Source: JAFDZW01 sp035632315 (GTDB lineage: Bacteria; Bacteroidota; Ignavibacteria; Palsa-1295). Taken from it: a DNA stretch of 13,843 nucleotides. Position numbers and translations under genes: made by a program. The stretch lies in assembly GCA_035632315.1 (NCBI GenBank), contig DASQGZ010000038.1, positions 1 to 13,843 of the forward strand, in the 5' to 3' direction. The notes beneath the pieces were generated by a model that did no database searches, was not told the DNA's origin, and saw nothing but the letters and a program-made list of their open reading frames with translations. Positions 6,780 through 13,334 of this stretch are shown one piece after another. The stretch's first letter is position 1; each line of letters opens with the position of its first letter.

Positions 6780-7328
6780 ATGGCACTGCAGATCAAAACA
6801 TTTCGTATTACCGACAGCGCAAGTGAAGAAGTCGTCAATTCATTTTTAACCGGAAAACGCGTACATCATTGGGAAGCTGCGTATAGCGGTGACCCATCGC
6901 TCGGTATTTGGAATATTCTTGTCGCGTATGAAGAAGATAACCGCCGCGACGAACACCGCAGAATGGATAATCGCGGGGATAATCGTGGTGATCACCGAGG
7001 CCAGCGTCAAGGCGGCGACCGCCGCTCGAGCGAACCTCGTCGCGAGGTGGCGCCGAAGATGGAGCATACGCCCCCCGATGTTCCCGAGGCGCTCATGGGA
7101 CGATATGAAAATATCCGCAAGTGGCGCAATCAGGTTGCTCGCGATGAAAAAGTGAAGCCATATGTGCTATTCAATAATAAACAGCTCGAAGATATTGTCA
7201 AAGCTCCGCCGGCGGGGATTGAGGCGCTCAAGACCATCGTTCCGGATATGAGCGGCGATCTCTTCGATAAATATGGCAATCAATTACTTGGGCTCGTCTC
7301 GGCAACAGCAGAAGCGGCACATTCATAG
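6780..7328 (+). CDS. Stand-alone HRDC-domain protein with Arg/Gly/Asp-rich linker
   Basis: This 182-aa protein has three parts. Residues 1-53 form a small unassigned domain (MALQIKTFRI, FLTGKRVHHWE, WNILVAYEED). Residues 54-90 are a low-complexity linker rich in Arg, Gly, Asp and Asn, with repeats such as DNRGDNRGDHRG. Residues about 102-172 match the HRDC fold (helicase and RNase D C-terminal): RYENIRKWRNQVARDE, KPYVLFNNKQLEDI, PPAGIEAL, and FDKYGNQLL. HRDC domains bind nucleic acid in RecQ helicases and RNase D; here no helicase or nuclease domain is attached. Short HRDC proteins with a similar N-terminal block are known in several bacteria, some near diversity-generating retroelements, but no reverse transcriptase is visible here. 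The RG-type linker suggests RNA or single-stranded DNA binding. The domain call is good; the cellular role is unknown. Confidence 0.82.
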   Translation: MALQIKTFRITDSASEEVVNSFLTGKRVHHWEAAYSGDPSLGIWNILVAYEEDNRRDEHRRMDNRGDNRGDHRGQRQGGDRRSSEPRREVAPKMEHTPPDVPEALMGRYENIRKWRNQVARDEKVKPYVLFNNKQLEDIVKAPPAGIEALKTIVPDMSGDLFDKYGNQLLGLVSATAEAAHS

Positions 7329-7338
7329 TGTTATAATA

Positions 7339-7456
7339 AACGAACAAAGCAAGCCCCGAACTATCCGGCTTTCCGGTCTGGTTCGAGGCATTGCTTCGAT
7401 CGTTGTCCTTCTTGTCATCACTGTGAACCGACGCTTTCACGCCGGATTTGAAGGCG
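7339..7456 (+). ncRNA. Candidate structured RNA or long imperfect hairpin
   Basis: The 252-bp gap between the HRDC gene and the next CDS contains a long imperfect inverted repeat at 7339-7404. AACGA pairs with TCGTT, AAGCAA (7347-7352) with TTGCTT (7391-7396), GCC with GGC, and CGAAC (7357-7361) with GTTCG (7381-7385). A small CCGG-CTTT-CCGG hairpin sits at the tip. That is about 23 pairs with one 3x3 internal loop, one bulge and one mismatch. Two smaller stems follow: GTGAA/TTCAC (7423-7440) and CGCC/GGCG (7440-7456). No T-run follows the main stem. It could be a small RNA, a 3' stability element for the HRDC mRNA or a decayed palindromic repeat. The remainder (7457-7580) shows nothing clear. 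Confidence 0.35.
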
Positions 7457-7580
7457 AGAGCAGTATGTGTGTTGTGTCGTGGAAACTTTTGATCTCTCAG
7501 ATACAAAGTTACTCGCCAGAGGTTACCCTTCTATTACCAAATAAATAATAGCGAATAAACAACAAATGAAATCCTGAACA

Positions 7581-7952
7581 ATGGGTCTTTCGGCTGATGC
7601 AGAAGAATTTTTGTCGCTACCCGGCACATTGCGCAAACCAGAAGAAATGGGGATATTACTTTCGTTTATGCCGCTCGATTCCCCCGAACTCTTCGACTTG
7701 ACATTTCATGCGTCGTTCGCATCAAAAATGTTTATATTACTCAAGCGTGAAGGCCAGAACATACAAGGCTTCGAACGGATGCAACAGTCGCTTGTGGAAT
7801 CCGTACAAAATGTAACATCAATGCTTGAGCAGGCAGAAGCAACATACGGCATCGAACTCGGTATCCGAAGCAAGCGAGCGGATGCTGTTGCCGATTTTAT
7901 CGCGGACCTTACTGTTCTCAAGGAATGGATGTTAGCTCGTTCACAGCAATGA
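7581..7952 (+). CDS. Unrecognised 123-aa helical protein, coupled to the anti-sigma-type kinase
   Basis: I do not recognise this family. The protein is 123 residues, probably cytoplasmic, with no signal peptide or membrane helix, and appears mostly alpha-helical. An N-terminal segment (SADAEEFLSLPG) is followed by a hydrophobic block (FMPLDSPELFDLTFHASFASKMFILLKREG) and a long amphipathic helix with coiled-coil-like spacing (about residues 60-95). Its last four bases, ATGA at 7949-7952, overlap the start of the RsbW-like kinase gene, the classic arrangement for translational coupling and often for physical partners. It does not look like a STAS-domain anti-anti-sigma factor (no DxSG-type phosphorylation loop). 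The ATG at 7581 lacks a convincing Shine-Dalgarno; an earlier ATG at 7566 is blocked by a stop two codons later. It is probably a real gene given the coupling. Confidence 0.65.
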   Translation: MGLSADAEEFLSLPGTLRKPEEMGILLSFMPLDSPELFDLTFHASFASKMFILLKREGQNIQGFERMQQSLVESVQNVTSMLEQAEATYGIELGIRSKRADAVADFIADLTVLKEWMLARSQQ

Positions 7953-8368
7953 ATCCCCGCATTCTTTATAACGACCATCTTCGCATTCCTGCAACGCTCG
8001 AAGAGCTGCAGCATGTCTATGGTTGGGCGGAAGAACATCTCAGCGCTCTTGATATTGAAGACAGCAAACGCTACGACATTATGCTGGCACTCAGCGAGGC
8101 GGTCACGAATGCGATCCGCCACGGCTCGAGCGAACTTGTCAATGCGACCGTTGATATACAAGTTGAAGTCACGACCGAATCGGTGATGCTCAAGGTCAGC
8201 GATCGCGGCTCCGGCTTCAACCCCGATCACCTTCCCGACCCGACGACGGGGCACAACGTATTCATCCCGAATGGCCGCGGCGTCTATCTCATCCGTACAC
8301 TTGCCGACGAAGTAACTTTTGATTTCTCCGACTCCGGCACAACCGTCGAAGTCCATTTTCGCAGGTGA
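7949..8368 (+). CDS. RsbW/SpoIIAB-type serine kinase (putative anti-sigma factor)
   Basis: This 139-aa single-domain GHKL ATPase carries the N-box E50-AVTN54-AIRHG59, the G1 box D85-RGSG89 and the G2 box GRGVYLIR (109-116). This is the pattern of RsbW/SpoIIAB/HATPase_c_2 kinases, which bind a sigma factor or phosphorylate a STAS-domain antagonist. There is no histidine-kinase dimerisation domain or membrane segment. The start at ATG 7949 is chosen because it overlaps the upstream stop as ATGA; an in-frame ATG at 7925 would add eight residues. No STAS-domain antagonist or PP2C phosphatase gene adjoins it in the window, so its target is unknown. The ECF sigma gene about 4 kb away is on the opposite strand in another operon and is not an obvious partner. 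Confidence 0.87.
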   Translation: MNPRILYNDHLRIPATLEELQHVYGWAEEHLSALDIEDSKRYDIMLALSEAVTNAIRHGSSELVNATVDIQVEVTTESVMLKVSDRGSGFNPDHLPDPTTGHNVFIPNGRGVYLIRTLADEVTFDFSDSGTTVEVHFRR

Positions 8369-8374
8369 TTTTCG

Positions 8375-8408
8375 AACCGTCCCCTCCTTTTCAAGGCGGT
8401 TTTTTTTT
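8375..8408 (+). terminator. Intrinsic terminator after the kinase gene
   Basis: AACCG (8375-8379) pairs with CGGTT (8397-8401), with an inner CCTT/AAGG stem, and runs directly into a T-tract reaching 8408. It sits 6 bases after the kinase stop codon. The T-tract also forms the last codons and stop of the convergent DUF2461 gene, so the two 3' ends share bases. On the minus strand no T-run follows the stem, so it should work mainly for plus-strand transcripts. Confidence 0.75.
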
Positions 8409-9150
8409 ACTCTTTTCCTGAGAGAAACAGCAGCATCGGCAGGGCTGGTTTGATCTTTGCGAGAAGCGTTTTGGGAAGCGACGGACTGCAAATCTCTTTT
8501 TTTGTCAGCGACGTAGAATACATAAAGTCTTTGAATTTCAAAAATGTTGCTCCCGGATGATCTTCGTCATATCCTTTCGGCATCCGTGTGAGCGAATCGC
8601 CGGTGACGCCCTTGGAATATTCTTTCCTGAACGACTTTGCAGCATTAATCTGCGCAAACCGTTTGTAATCTTTTGCGATGCGTTCGCGAACGGATTTCAA
8701 ATATGGCGGCGAAGGCATATGAATACCGCCTCCGAAATAAACGGACACGTCGTTCGTGCCTTTCGGATCAAAGCCCATATACATGCCAGCCCATTCGTCC
8801 GCGCCAAGATCGGGCAACCCGAAGACGATGCCGATATGCGTTTTGTACGGCGACTTATCTTTCGAAAACCGAATGTCGCGATTGATACGAAAGAGCGAAC
8901 GTCTCAGATCGGAAACAAGCGGAATTTTTTCTTCGGCAAAAACCTGCGCCATTGCGCCGACAAGCGCTTTGCTCGGCTCGCGAAGATACGTTTCGTAATC
9001 GGCGCGGTGCGCCTCGAACCATGGTTTATTATTATTTTTCTTCAGTCCGTGCAAAAATTTAAATGTCTTATCGCTATATCCTTCGAACGGTTCGACGGGC
9101 GCCGCCATATCGAGCGTGATCTTCGGCTTCGCTGTTTTTTTCGTTGCCAT
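8407..9150 (-). CDS. DUF2461 family protein
   Basis: This 247-aa protein matches the DUF2461 (TIGR02453) family. The hallmarks are FKFLHGLKKNNNKPWFEAHRADYE (residues about 30-53), FRINRDIRFSKDKSPYKTHIG (about 87-107), GMYMGFDP, VYFGGGIH and PKGYDEDHP. The family is widespread in bacteria and fungi, is usually 210-250 residues and has no established biochemical function. The first about 20 residues are a basic, poorly conserved extension (MATKKTAKPK). The ATG lies 2 bp after the stop of the upstream GT-C-like gene, so it is almost certainly the last cistron of the operon that begins with the sigma factor. Why it travels with glycosyltransferase-like genes is not known. Confidence 0.88.
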   Translation of the reverse strand: MATKKTAKPKITLDMAAPVEPFEGYSDKTFKFLHGLKKNNNKPWFEAHRADYETYLREPSKALVGAMAQVFAEEKIPLVSDLRRSLFRINRDIRFSKDKSPYKTHIGIVFGLPDLGADEWAGMYMGFDPKGTNDVSVYFGGGIHMPSPPYLKSVRERIAKDYKRFAQINAAKSFRKEYSKGVTGDSLTRMPKGYDEDHPGATFLKFKDFMYSTSLTKKEICSPSLPKTLLAKIKPALPMLLFLSGKE

Positions 9151-9152
9151 GA

Positions 9153-10733
9153 TTATTGTGTCTTTTTATAAATGATAACTCTGCCGACGCTGTCAACAAT
9201 TTCGAATTTTGCTCCGTGCCGTGATGCCGACGCAGCGATAACGGACGAGAACTCCCGCCAATCCGCAATGTAATCAAGATTACGAGTCACAACATACGCG
9301 CCGATATCGCCGGCTTTCTTTGCATTTAGCGCATCGACGTTCACTTTACCATCTAGGTTTACCACGTTAGGCGCAAAAAAACCTGCTGTGCCGCTTTGAT
9401 CCATTCCGATACGATCGTGCGGCCGTTCGTTCGCCCATTTGGCAAACGTATAAAACTCACTCGGCGTGGAGATCGTAAAATAATAGATATATCTGTCTAA
9501 CCCAAATCCGATTACACAGACAGCGCCAACCCATAGCAGCGCCCGCAAAAGTCTGCGGCGTTTTCCTTGCCATTGCCGAAATCGTGAAACAAGTAATGGG
9601 AGCGCAGCAGAAAAAATAACGATCCACAGTATTCTCGGCGGTTGAAAGTATCGCGGTAAGAAATGCGGTGCAGAAAAGAAAAAGACGTAAAATATAATCA
9701 GCACGGTGCTAAACAACAGCAGGGGAGATAATGCTAAGACGTCAAATCCGGTTCGTAGATATGTTGTCGCACCGATCTTTTTTGCGACGATAACAACGAT
9801 CGCAACGAGAAGCGCCATCCAAGCAAAATGAAACCAGACCGGAAGCTCATAATTCGGAAGAATAAAAAACACAGAGAGAATGTCGCCGATCACGATCGAG
9901 CCTCGTGCAAGATTTTCGACAAGCACGCTTGCAAGCGATTCCGACGTTCCGCTTTGCGGCATCAACCCATGAAATATTATATAATTATAGATCCACCATG
10001 GGGACGAAACGATGAGTGCAGTCAATGAGAGTATTGAGGCGCGAACGACCTCTTTTCCTTTCGAACGAATGATCTCGATGAGCGCAAATACTATCACGAG
10101 AAACACCGCGTCGATGCGCGCGAGAACCGTCAGCCCGAGCAGTGCGCCAAAGCCTGCCCAGTGCAGAAGGTTTTTATTGTTTGCATTACGAAGCGTTGCA
10201 TAGACATACATCGAAGCGATGATAAGCATCGAGTACAGTCCGGTTTCAAGTCCGTTAGCAGTGTGCGTAATAATAGGATAGAGCAGCGCCCAGAGTGCGG
10301 CCGCCGCGATAGGCGGATGGAACCATACGATCTTCTCGTCATCTGTTTTGCTTCGCGCTAATTGTTTGAGTAATTTTGCAAGAAACAGCACGCTCAGCGT
10401 ATCGCAGAGCGCAACAACGATAAAGCAGAGCCGAAGCGCAAGTAATTTATTTGCACCGGCGATAAGAAAGAACGGCACATATACAAATGCAATAAGTGGC
10501 TGGATGCCGTTCGTCGTGTGCACACCATCGGCAGTAATTCCGTCGCCGTGGGCAATGTGGCCTGCAACAGTAAATATATAGAACGAATCTTCGCTGTACG
10601 GACGGGTTACGATCTGCCATTCGGGTCGCAACGCAAGAGCAAGGCGCGAGATGAGTGTGACGATGAGGAGAATGCGAAGCGCTCGACGCTCGACAGGAGA
10701 AAACAAAAGTGTCTTGTTTCTGCTACTGAACAC
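9153..10733 (-). CDS. GT-C-like multi-pass membrane protein, paralogue B
   Basis: This protein of about 526 residues has roughly ten or more hydrophobic segments. An acidic pair E48-D49 (SEDSFYIF) sits in the first external loop, where GT-C glycosyltransferases (PMT, ArnT and relatives) place catalytic or metal-binding acids. Further conserved blocks shared with the upstream paralogue are TNGIQPL (74-80), HTANGLETGLYS (157-168), and a C-terminal soluble region with SGTAGFFAPNVVNLDGKVNVDAL. It likely transfers a sugar from a polyprenyl-phosphate donor at the outer face of the inner membrane. The start is uncertain: I prefer GTG at 10733, which overlaps the preceding TAG by 11 bases. A TTG at 10766 and a TTG at 10706 are alternatives, the last giving an N-terminus nearly equal in length to the paralogue's. 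The GT-C assignment is an inference from topology and motifs; donor and acceptor are unknown. Confidence 0.78.
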   Translation of the reverse strand: MFSSRNKTLLFSPVERRALRILLIVTLISRLALALRPEWQIVTRPYSEDSFYIFTVAGHIAHGDGITADGVHTTNGIQPLIAFVYVPFFLIAGANKLLALRLCFIVVALCDTLSVLFLAKLLKQLARSKTDDEKIVWFHPPIAAAALWALLYPIITHTANGLETGLYSMLIIASMYVYATLRNANNKNLLHWAGFGALLGLTVLARIDAVFLVIVFALIEIIRSKGKEVVRASILSLTALIVSSPWWIYNYIIFHGLMPQSGTSESLASVLVENLARGSIVIGDILSVFFILPNYELPVWFHFAWMALLVAIVVIVAKKIGATTYLRTGFDVLALSPLLLFSTVLIIFYVFFFSAPHFLPRYFQPPRILWIVIFSAALPLLVSRFRQWQGKRRRLLRALLWVGAVCVIGFGLDRYIYYFTISTPSEFYTFAKWANERPHDRIGMDQSGTAGFFAPNVVNLDGKVNVDALNAKKAGDIGAYVVTRNLDYIADWREFSSVIAASASRHGAKFEIVDSVGRVIIYKKTQ

Positions 10734-12288
10734 GTTTATATATCCGAACCCTGTCGATCGAATCAATTAACAGATACCGAACTCCGTATTTTTCGGCGCT
10801 ACTGACAATTCCAGATACTAAGTCTTTCTCGTCGGCAACGTAAGTAATATCTGCAGCTGCAAGATAGGAGCCGATACCGCCATGGCGGCGCGCTTGAAGC
10901 GCGTCGTAATTAACTTTACCGTCAAGATTAACAACATTTGCAGCAATAAATCCTGCCGCCCCAGATTGGTACATCCCGACCGATGAATGAGGAACCGTCT
11001 GCGCCCATTTTCCGACTTTATAGAACGTAGAAATATCGTTGGTCAAAAAATTTGGCGGATACCGCAAGAACGTATTTGCTACTGCCGCAACGGCAACGAC
11101 GTATAATATTGCTTTCGTCGGCCGTGAACCTAGCATCTGTTCTACGATAAGGGGAATAACCATTGCTGCGACTATGAGGGTTACAATTCGCAGCGGTTGA
11201 AGGTAGCGAGAAATAAAATACGGTGCGGAGAAAAAAAATGTATAGTAGATTATTAATACAACCGATGCGGCTATCAACGGAAGCAGTGCATCTGTCGAGT
11301 ATGTTTGTTTTATATATTCAAGCAGTTTCCATCGCCGCCCGAGAAAAATACAAATTCCCATAACGCCGACGAACCATCCAAGATATATGAGAAACGGGAC
11401 TGCAGCCATTCTTGCCAACGAGAAGAACACGCTTACGCAATCGGCGATAACAGCAAGGGTCTGCCACACATTTGTCCATATATCGCGATCGAGAGTTTCC
11501 GATATTCCGCTTTGCGGCATCAGACTTCCGAATGTTGAATAATTATAATACCACCATGGTAATGAAATAAGGAGCGCCGGCAGAGCGATCACCGCTGCGC
11601 GGGTAATTGCTCCTTGTTTGCGAAAAAAAAGCTCGAAGAGTGCGATCATTGCAACAAAGATCGCGCCGTCAATTCGAGCAAGCACGACAAATCCGAGCGT
11701 TACCCCAAGGCAGATATATCTCCACGCGGGAATCAGCTCCGCTTCTTTTCTCTTCGCGAGGACAACGGCGTACTGATATATCGAAGCAATGAGGAGTGTC
11801 GAATATAAACCTGTTTCCAATCCGCTGACCGTATGAACAAAGATCGGAAACAGAGTCCCCCAGAACGCACCGGCAATTACGGGAGGCGTCAGCCAAACGG
11901 AACGAGAAGTGACCTCTGTACTTTTTTTCCTGAGCGTCTTTAAAAGTCCGAAGAGAAAGATCACACTCAACGAATCGAATAGAGCGCAATAGACAAACGC
12001 AAACTTCAGCGCGAGAACTTTATCGAAACCGGAAAATATAAACAGCGGTGCGTAGAGAACGACGATGAGCGGCTGGACGCCGTTCGTCGGGTGAATTCCA
12101 TCGACGGTGAATCCCTCGCCGTGAGCAGCGTGCTCCGCACAATTGAATAAATAGTATGCGTCTTCCTGAAAGTATCTGGTGAAGATCAGTGCTTCAGAGC
12201 GAAATGCAAGAGCAAGGCGCAGCACAGCAGTGACGATGATGATTACTGTGATCGCACGGCGCTCGGTCCAAAATGCGCTCTTGGTCAT
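10723..12288 (-). CDS. GT-C-like multi-pass membrane protein, paralogue A
   Basis: This 521-aa polytopic membrane protein is clearly paralogous to the next gene downstream. In the N-terminal block from ERRA to QPLI I count 38 identical residues of 68 by hand. Landmarks are the acidic pair E42-D43 (QEDAYYLF), TNGVQPL (68-74), HTVSGLETGLYS (152-163) and, near the C-terminus, SGAAGFIAANVVNLDGKVNYDAL followed by a soluble end that closes with RVRIYKRVQ. The layout suggests a lipid-linked-sugar-dependent glycosyltransferase of GT-C type, working with or in parallel to its paralogue. Its ATG overlaps the sigma-factor stop as ATGA (12288-12285), so its translation is probably coupled to sigma-factor translation. 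The tandem arrangement points to local gene duplication followed by divergence. Substrate and product are unknown. Confidence 0.8.
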   Translation of the reverse strand: MTKSAFWTERRAITVIIIVTAVLRLALAFRSEALIFTRYFQEDAYYLFNCAEHAAHGEGFTVDGIHPTNGVQPLIVVLYAPLFIFSGFDKVLALKFAFVYCALFDSLSVIFLFGLLKTLRKKSTEVTSRSVWLTPPVIAGAFWGTLFPIFVHTVSGLETGLYSTLLIASIYQYAVVLAKRKEAELIPAWRYICLGVTLGFVVLARIDGAIFVAMIALFELFFRKQGAITRAAVIALPALLISLPWWYYNYSTFGSLMPQSGISETLDRDIWTNVWQTLAVIADCVSVFFSLARMAAVPFLIYLGWFVGVMGICIFLGRRWKLLEYIKQTYSTDALLPLIAASVVLIIYYTFFFSAPYFISRYLQPLRIVTLIVAAMVIPLIVEQMLGSRPTKAILYVVAVAAVANTFLRYPPNFLTNDISTFYKVGKWAQTVPHSSVGMYQSGAAGFIAANVVNLDGKVNYDALQARRHGGIGSYLAAADITYVADEKDLVSGIVSSAEKYGVRYLLIDSIDRVRIYKRVQ

Positions 12289-13031
12289 ATCTTTCCTTCG
12301 AGCAGTTTGCCGAGTGCGGCGCGGGCACGATGAAGGTGGACTTTTACTGTGCCCATCGGCAGACCAAGCCGGCGGGCGATCTCATCGTACTCAAGATCGT
12401 CGTTATGGCGGAGCTTGATGATGCGTTTATAATTTTCGGGAAGCTCTTCGATCGCATCGGCAATGAGTTTCGAACGTTCAGAGGCAAGTAAAACATCGTC
12501 CGGCACCCAGGATTCGTCGGCAAGTTCGAGGTCTTTGCCTTCATCATCGCCTGACGAGGAACCGCCTCCACCGGGCACAGCGCTGATCGACATCATCGAA
12601 AGGCGCCGCCGCCGCAGATGATCGATCGCATGATTTGTCGCAATACGATAAAGCCACGTGCTGAATGCATATTCTTCGGAGTATGAATCGAGGTGCGTCA
12701 ACGCTTTTGTTAATGCCTCCTGAACGAGGTCTTCGACCTCATCGCTCGACGAATTACGGACGATCGGACGTATGAGCCGCTCGATGCCGCGTTTATGACG
12801 CTTGACAAGCTCCCCATACGCGCGCTGATCGCCGGTGCGCGCCCGGCGAACGAGCATTTTATCTTCGAGCTGACGTTCGGATGTTTCCTTTACTTTCTTA
12901 ACCTGCTCCTCGGCGCGCTCTTCAAGATGCGTCGGATGTTTCGCAGCGGGTGCAGGCGCGACGGGCACTGCCGGCGGTGCCGGAGCCTTCTTCTTCGGTG
13001 CGGGTATCGCTTTCTTCGACGGTTTCTTCAA
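12285..13031 (-). CDS. ECF-type RNA polymerase sigma factor with Lys/Pro/Ala-rich N-terminal extension
   Basis: This 248-aa sigma-70 family protein has region 2 at about residues 63-143 (DEVEDLVQEALTKAL, FSTWLYRIATNHAIDHLRRRR) and region 4 at about 190-243 (AIEELPENYKRIIKLRHNDDLEYDEIARRLGLPMGTVKVHLHRARAAL, a helix-turn-helix). They are joined by a Gly/Ser/Asp-rich linker and there is no region 3, so it is an ECF (group 4) sigma factor. Before region 2 lies an unusual 58-residue extension: a Lys/Pro/Ala-rich, probably disordered tail (1-31) and a charged helix (about 34-58). The start is TTG at 13031. No ATG lies upstream before an in-frame stop at 13068-13070, and the next Met is residue 59, which would remove the whole extension. 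It heads a four-gene operon. No anti-sigma gene is adjacent. Confidence 0.88.
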   Translation of the reverse strand: MKKPSKKAIPAPKKKAPAPPAVPVAPAPAAKHPTHLEERAEEQVKKVKETSERQLEDKMLVRRARTGDQRAYGELVKRHKRGIERLIRPIVRNSSSDEVEDLVQEALTKALTHLDSYSEEYAFSTWLYRIATNHAIDHLRRRRLSMMSISAVPGGGGSSSGDDEGKDLELADESWVPDDVLLASERSKLIADAIEELPENYKRIIKLRHNDDLEYDEIARRLGLPMGTVKVHLHRARAALGKLLEGKI

Positions 13032-13062
13032 GCCTGCTTGACGTGTAATGGTCAGTAAATAA

Positions 13063-13116
13063 CAAATTTACGGGAAGAATGTCACGGCGTTTTTTATATT
13101 TGGATATAACTTCCCG
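13063..13116 (-). promoter_or_regulatory. Possible control region of the sigma-factor operon
   Basis: Read on the minus strand, TAAATTTG (13070-13063) matches the Bacteroidota -7 box TAnnTTTG and lies 31 bases before the TTG start, but no TTTG is present at the right distance for a -33 box. Immediately upstream, CGGGAAG (13071-13077) and CTTCCCG (13110-13116) form a perfect 7-bp inverted repeat with a 32-bp spacer. It could be an operator or a hairpin, and might suit an activator- or ECF-dependent promoter. Confidence 0.3.
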
Positions 13117-13119
13117 ATT

Positions 13120-13220
13120 ATGTCATTGCGAGCGAAGCGAAGCAATCTAATATCTTTCATATTGGAGTATTATTCGAGTTCTTAGATTGCTTCGTCGCCT
13201 TCGGCTCCTCGCAATGACAT
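13120..13220. repeat. Palindromic MITE/REP-like repeat element
   Basis: Two long inverted arms surround a 31-base AT-rich centre. The left arm is 13120-13150 and the right arm 13182-13220. The arms pair perfectly over 12 bases at the outer end (ATGTCATTGCGA with TCGCAATGACAT) and 13 bases at the inner end (TTAGATTGCTTCG with its complement). Their middles differ: 6 bases (GCGAAG) in the left arm against 14 bases in the right arm, which holds its own GCC-TTC-GGC mini-hairpin. I see no open reading frame and no convincing target-site duplication. From memory, sequences with this GTCATTGCGAGCGAAGCGAA core are scattered through many unrelated bacterial genomes; I could not check that here. Confidence 0.8.
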
Positions 13221-13334
13221 CAAGTTACTTTTCATCTCTTTTCGTTAAACAGACACAGTTTCTATCATTAGGCAAAAGATCGTGCCCTGATACGAATTCT
13301 TGCACCGAAATCACCGTTGAAGGTACATATAAAT

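Noticed and set aside
6780..7328. A diversity-generating retroelement, because HRDC proteins sometimes accompany them
   Set aside because: No reverse transcriptase, Avd-like gene or template/variable repeat pair is visible anywhere in the window.
7273..7548. A 91-codon plus-strand frame starting inside the HRDC gene and covering much of the gap after it
   Set aside because: It begins in a different frame inside the HRDC domain, has no ribosome binding site and runs through the hairpin region. A hydrophobic stretch is not enough to call a gene.
7706..8491. A 261-codon open frame on the minus strand opposite the 123-aa protein and the kinase
   Set aside because: It spans two well-supported plus-strand genes, crosses the terminator and the end of the DUF2461 gene, and has shadow-like composition with no recognisable motif. 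It is a mirror frame of real genes.
7949..13031. A cognate pair formed by the RsbW-like kinase and the ECF sigma factor
   Set aside because: They are in different operons on opposite strands about 4 kb apart, and RsbW-type kinases normally control group 3 sigma factors, not ECF factors. No sequence evidence links them.
13120..13220. A CRISPR array or intrinsic terminator
   Set aside because: There are only two inverted arms, not direct repeats with spacers, and no T-run follows the right arm.
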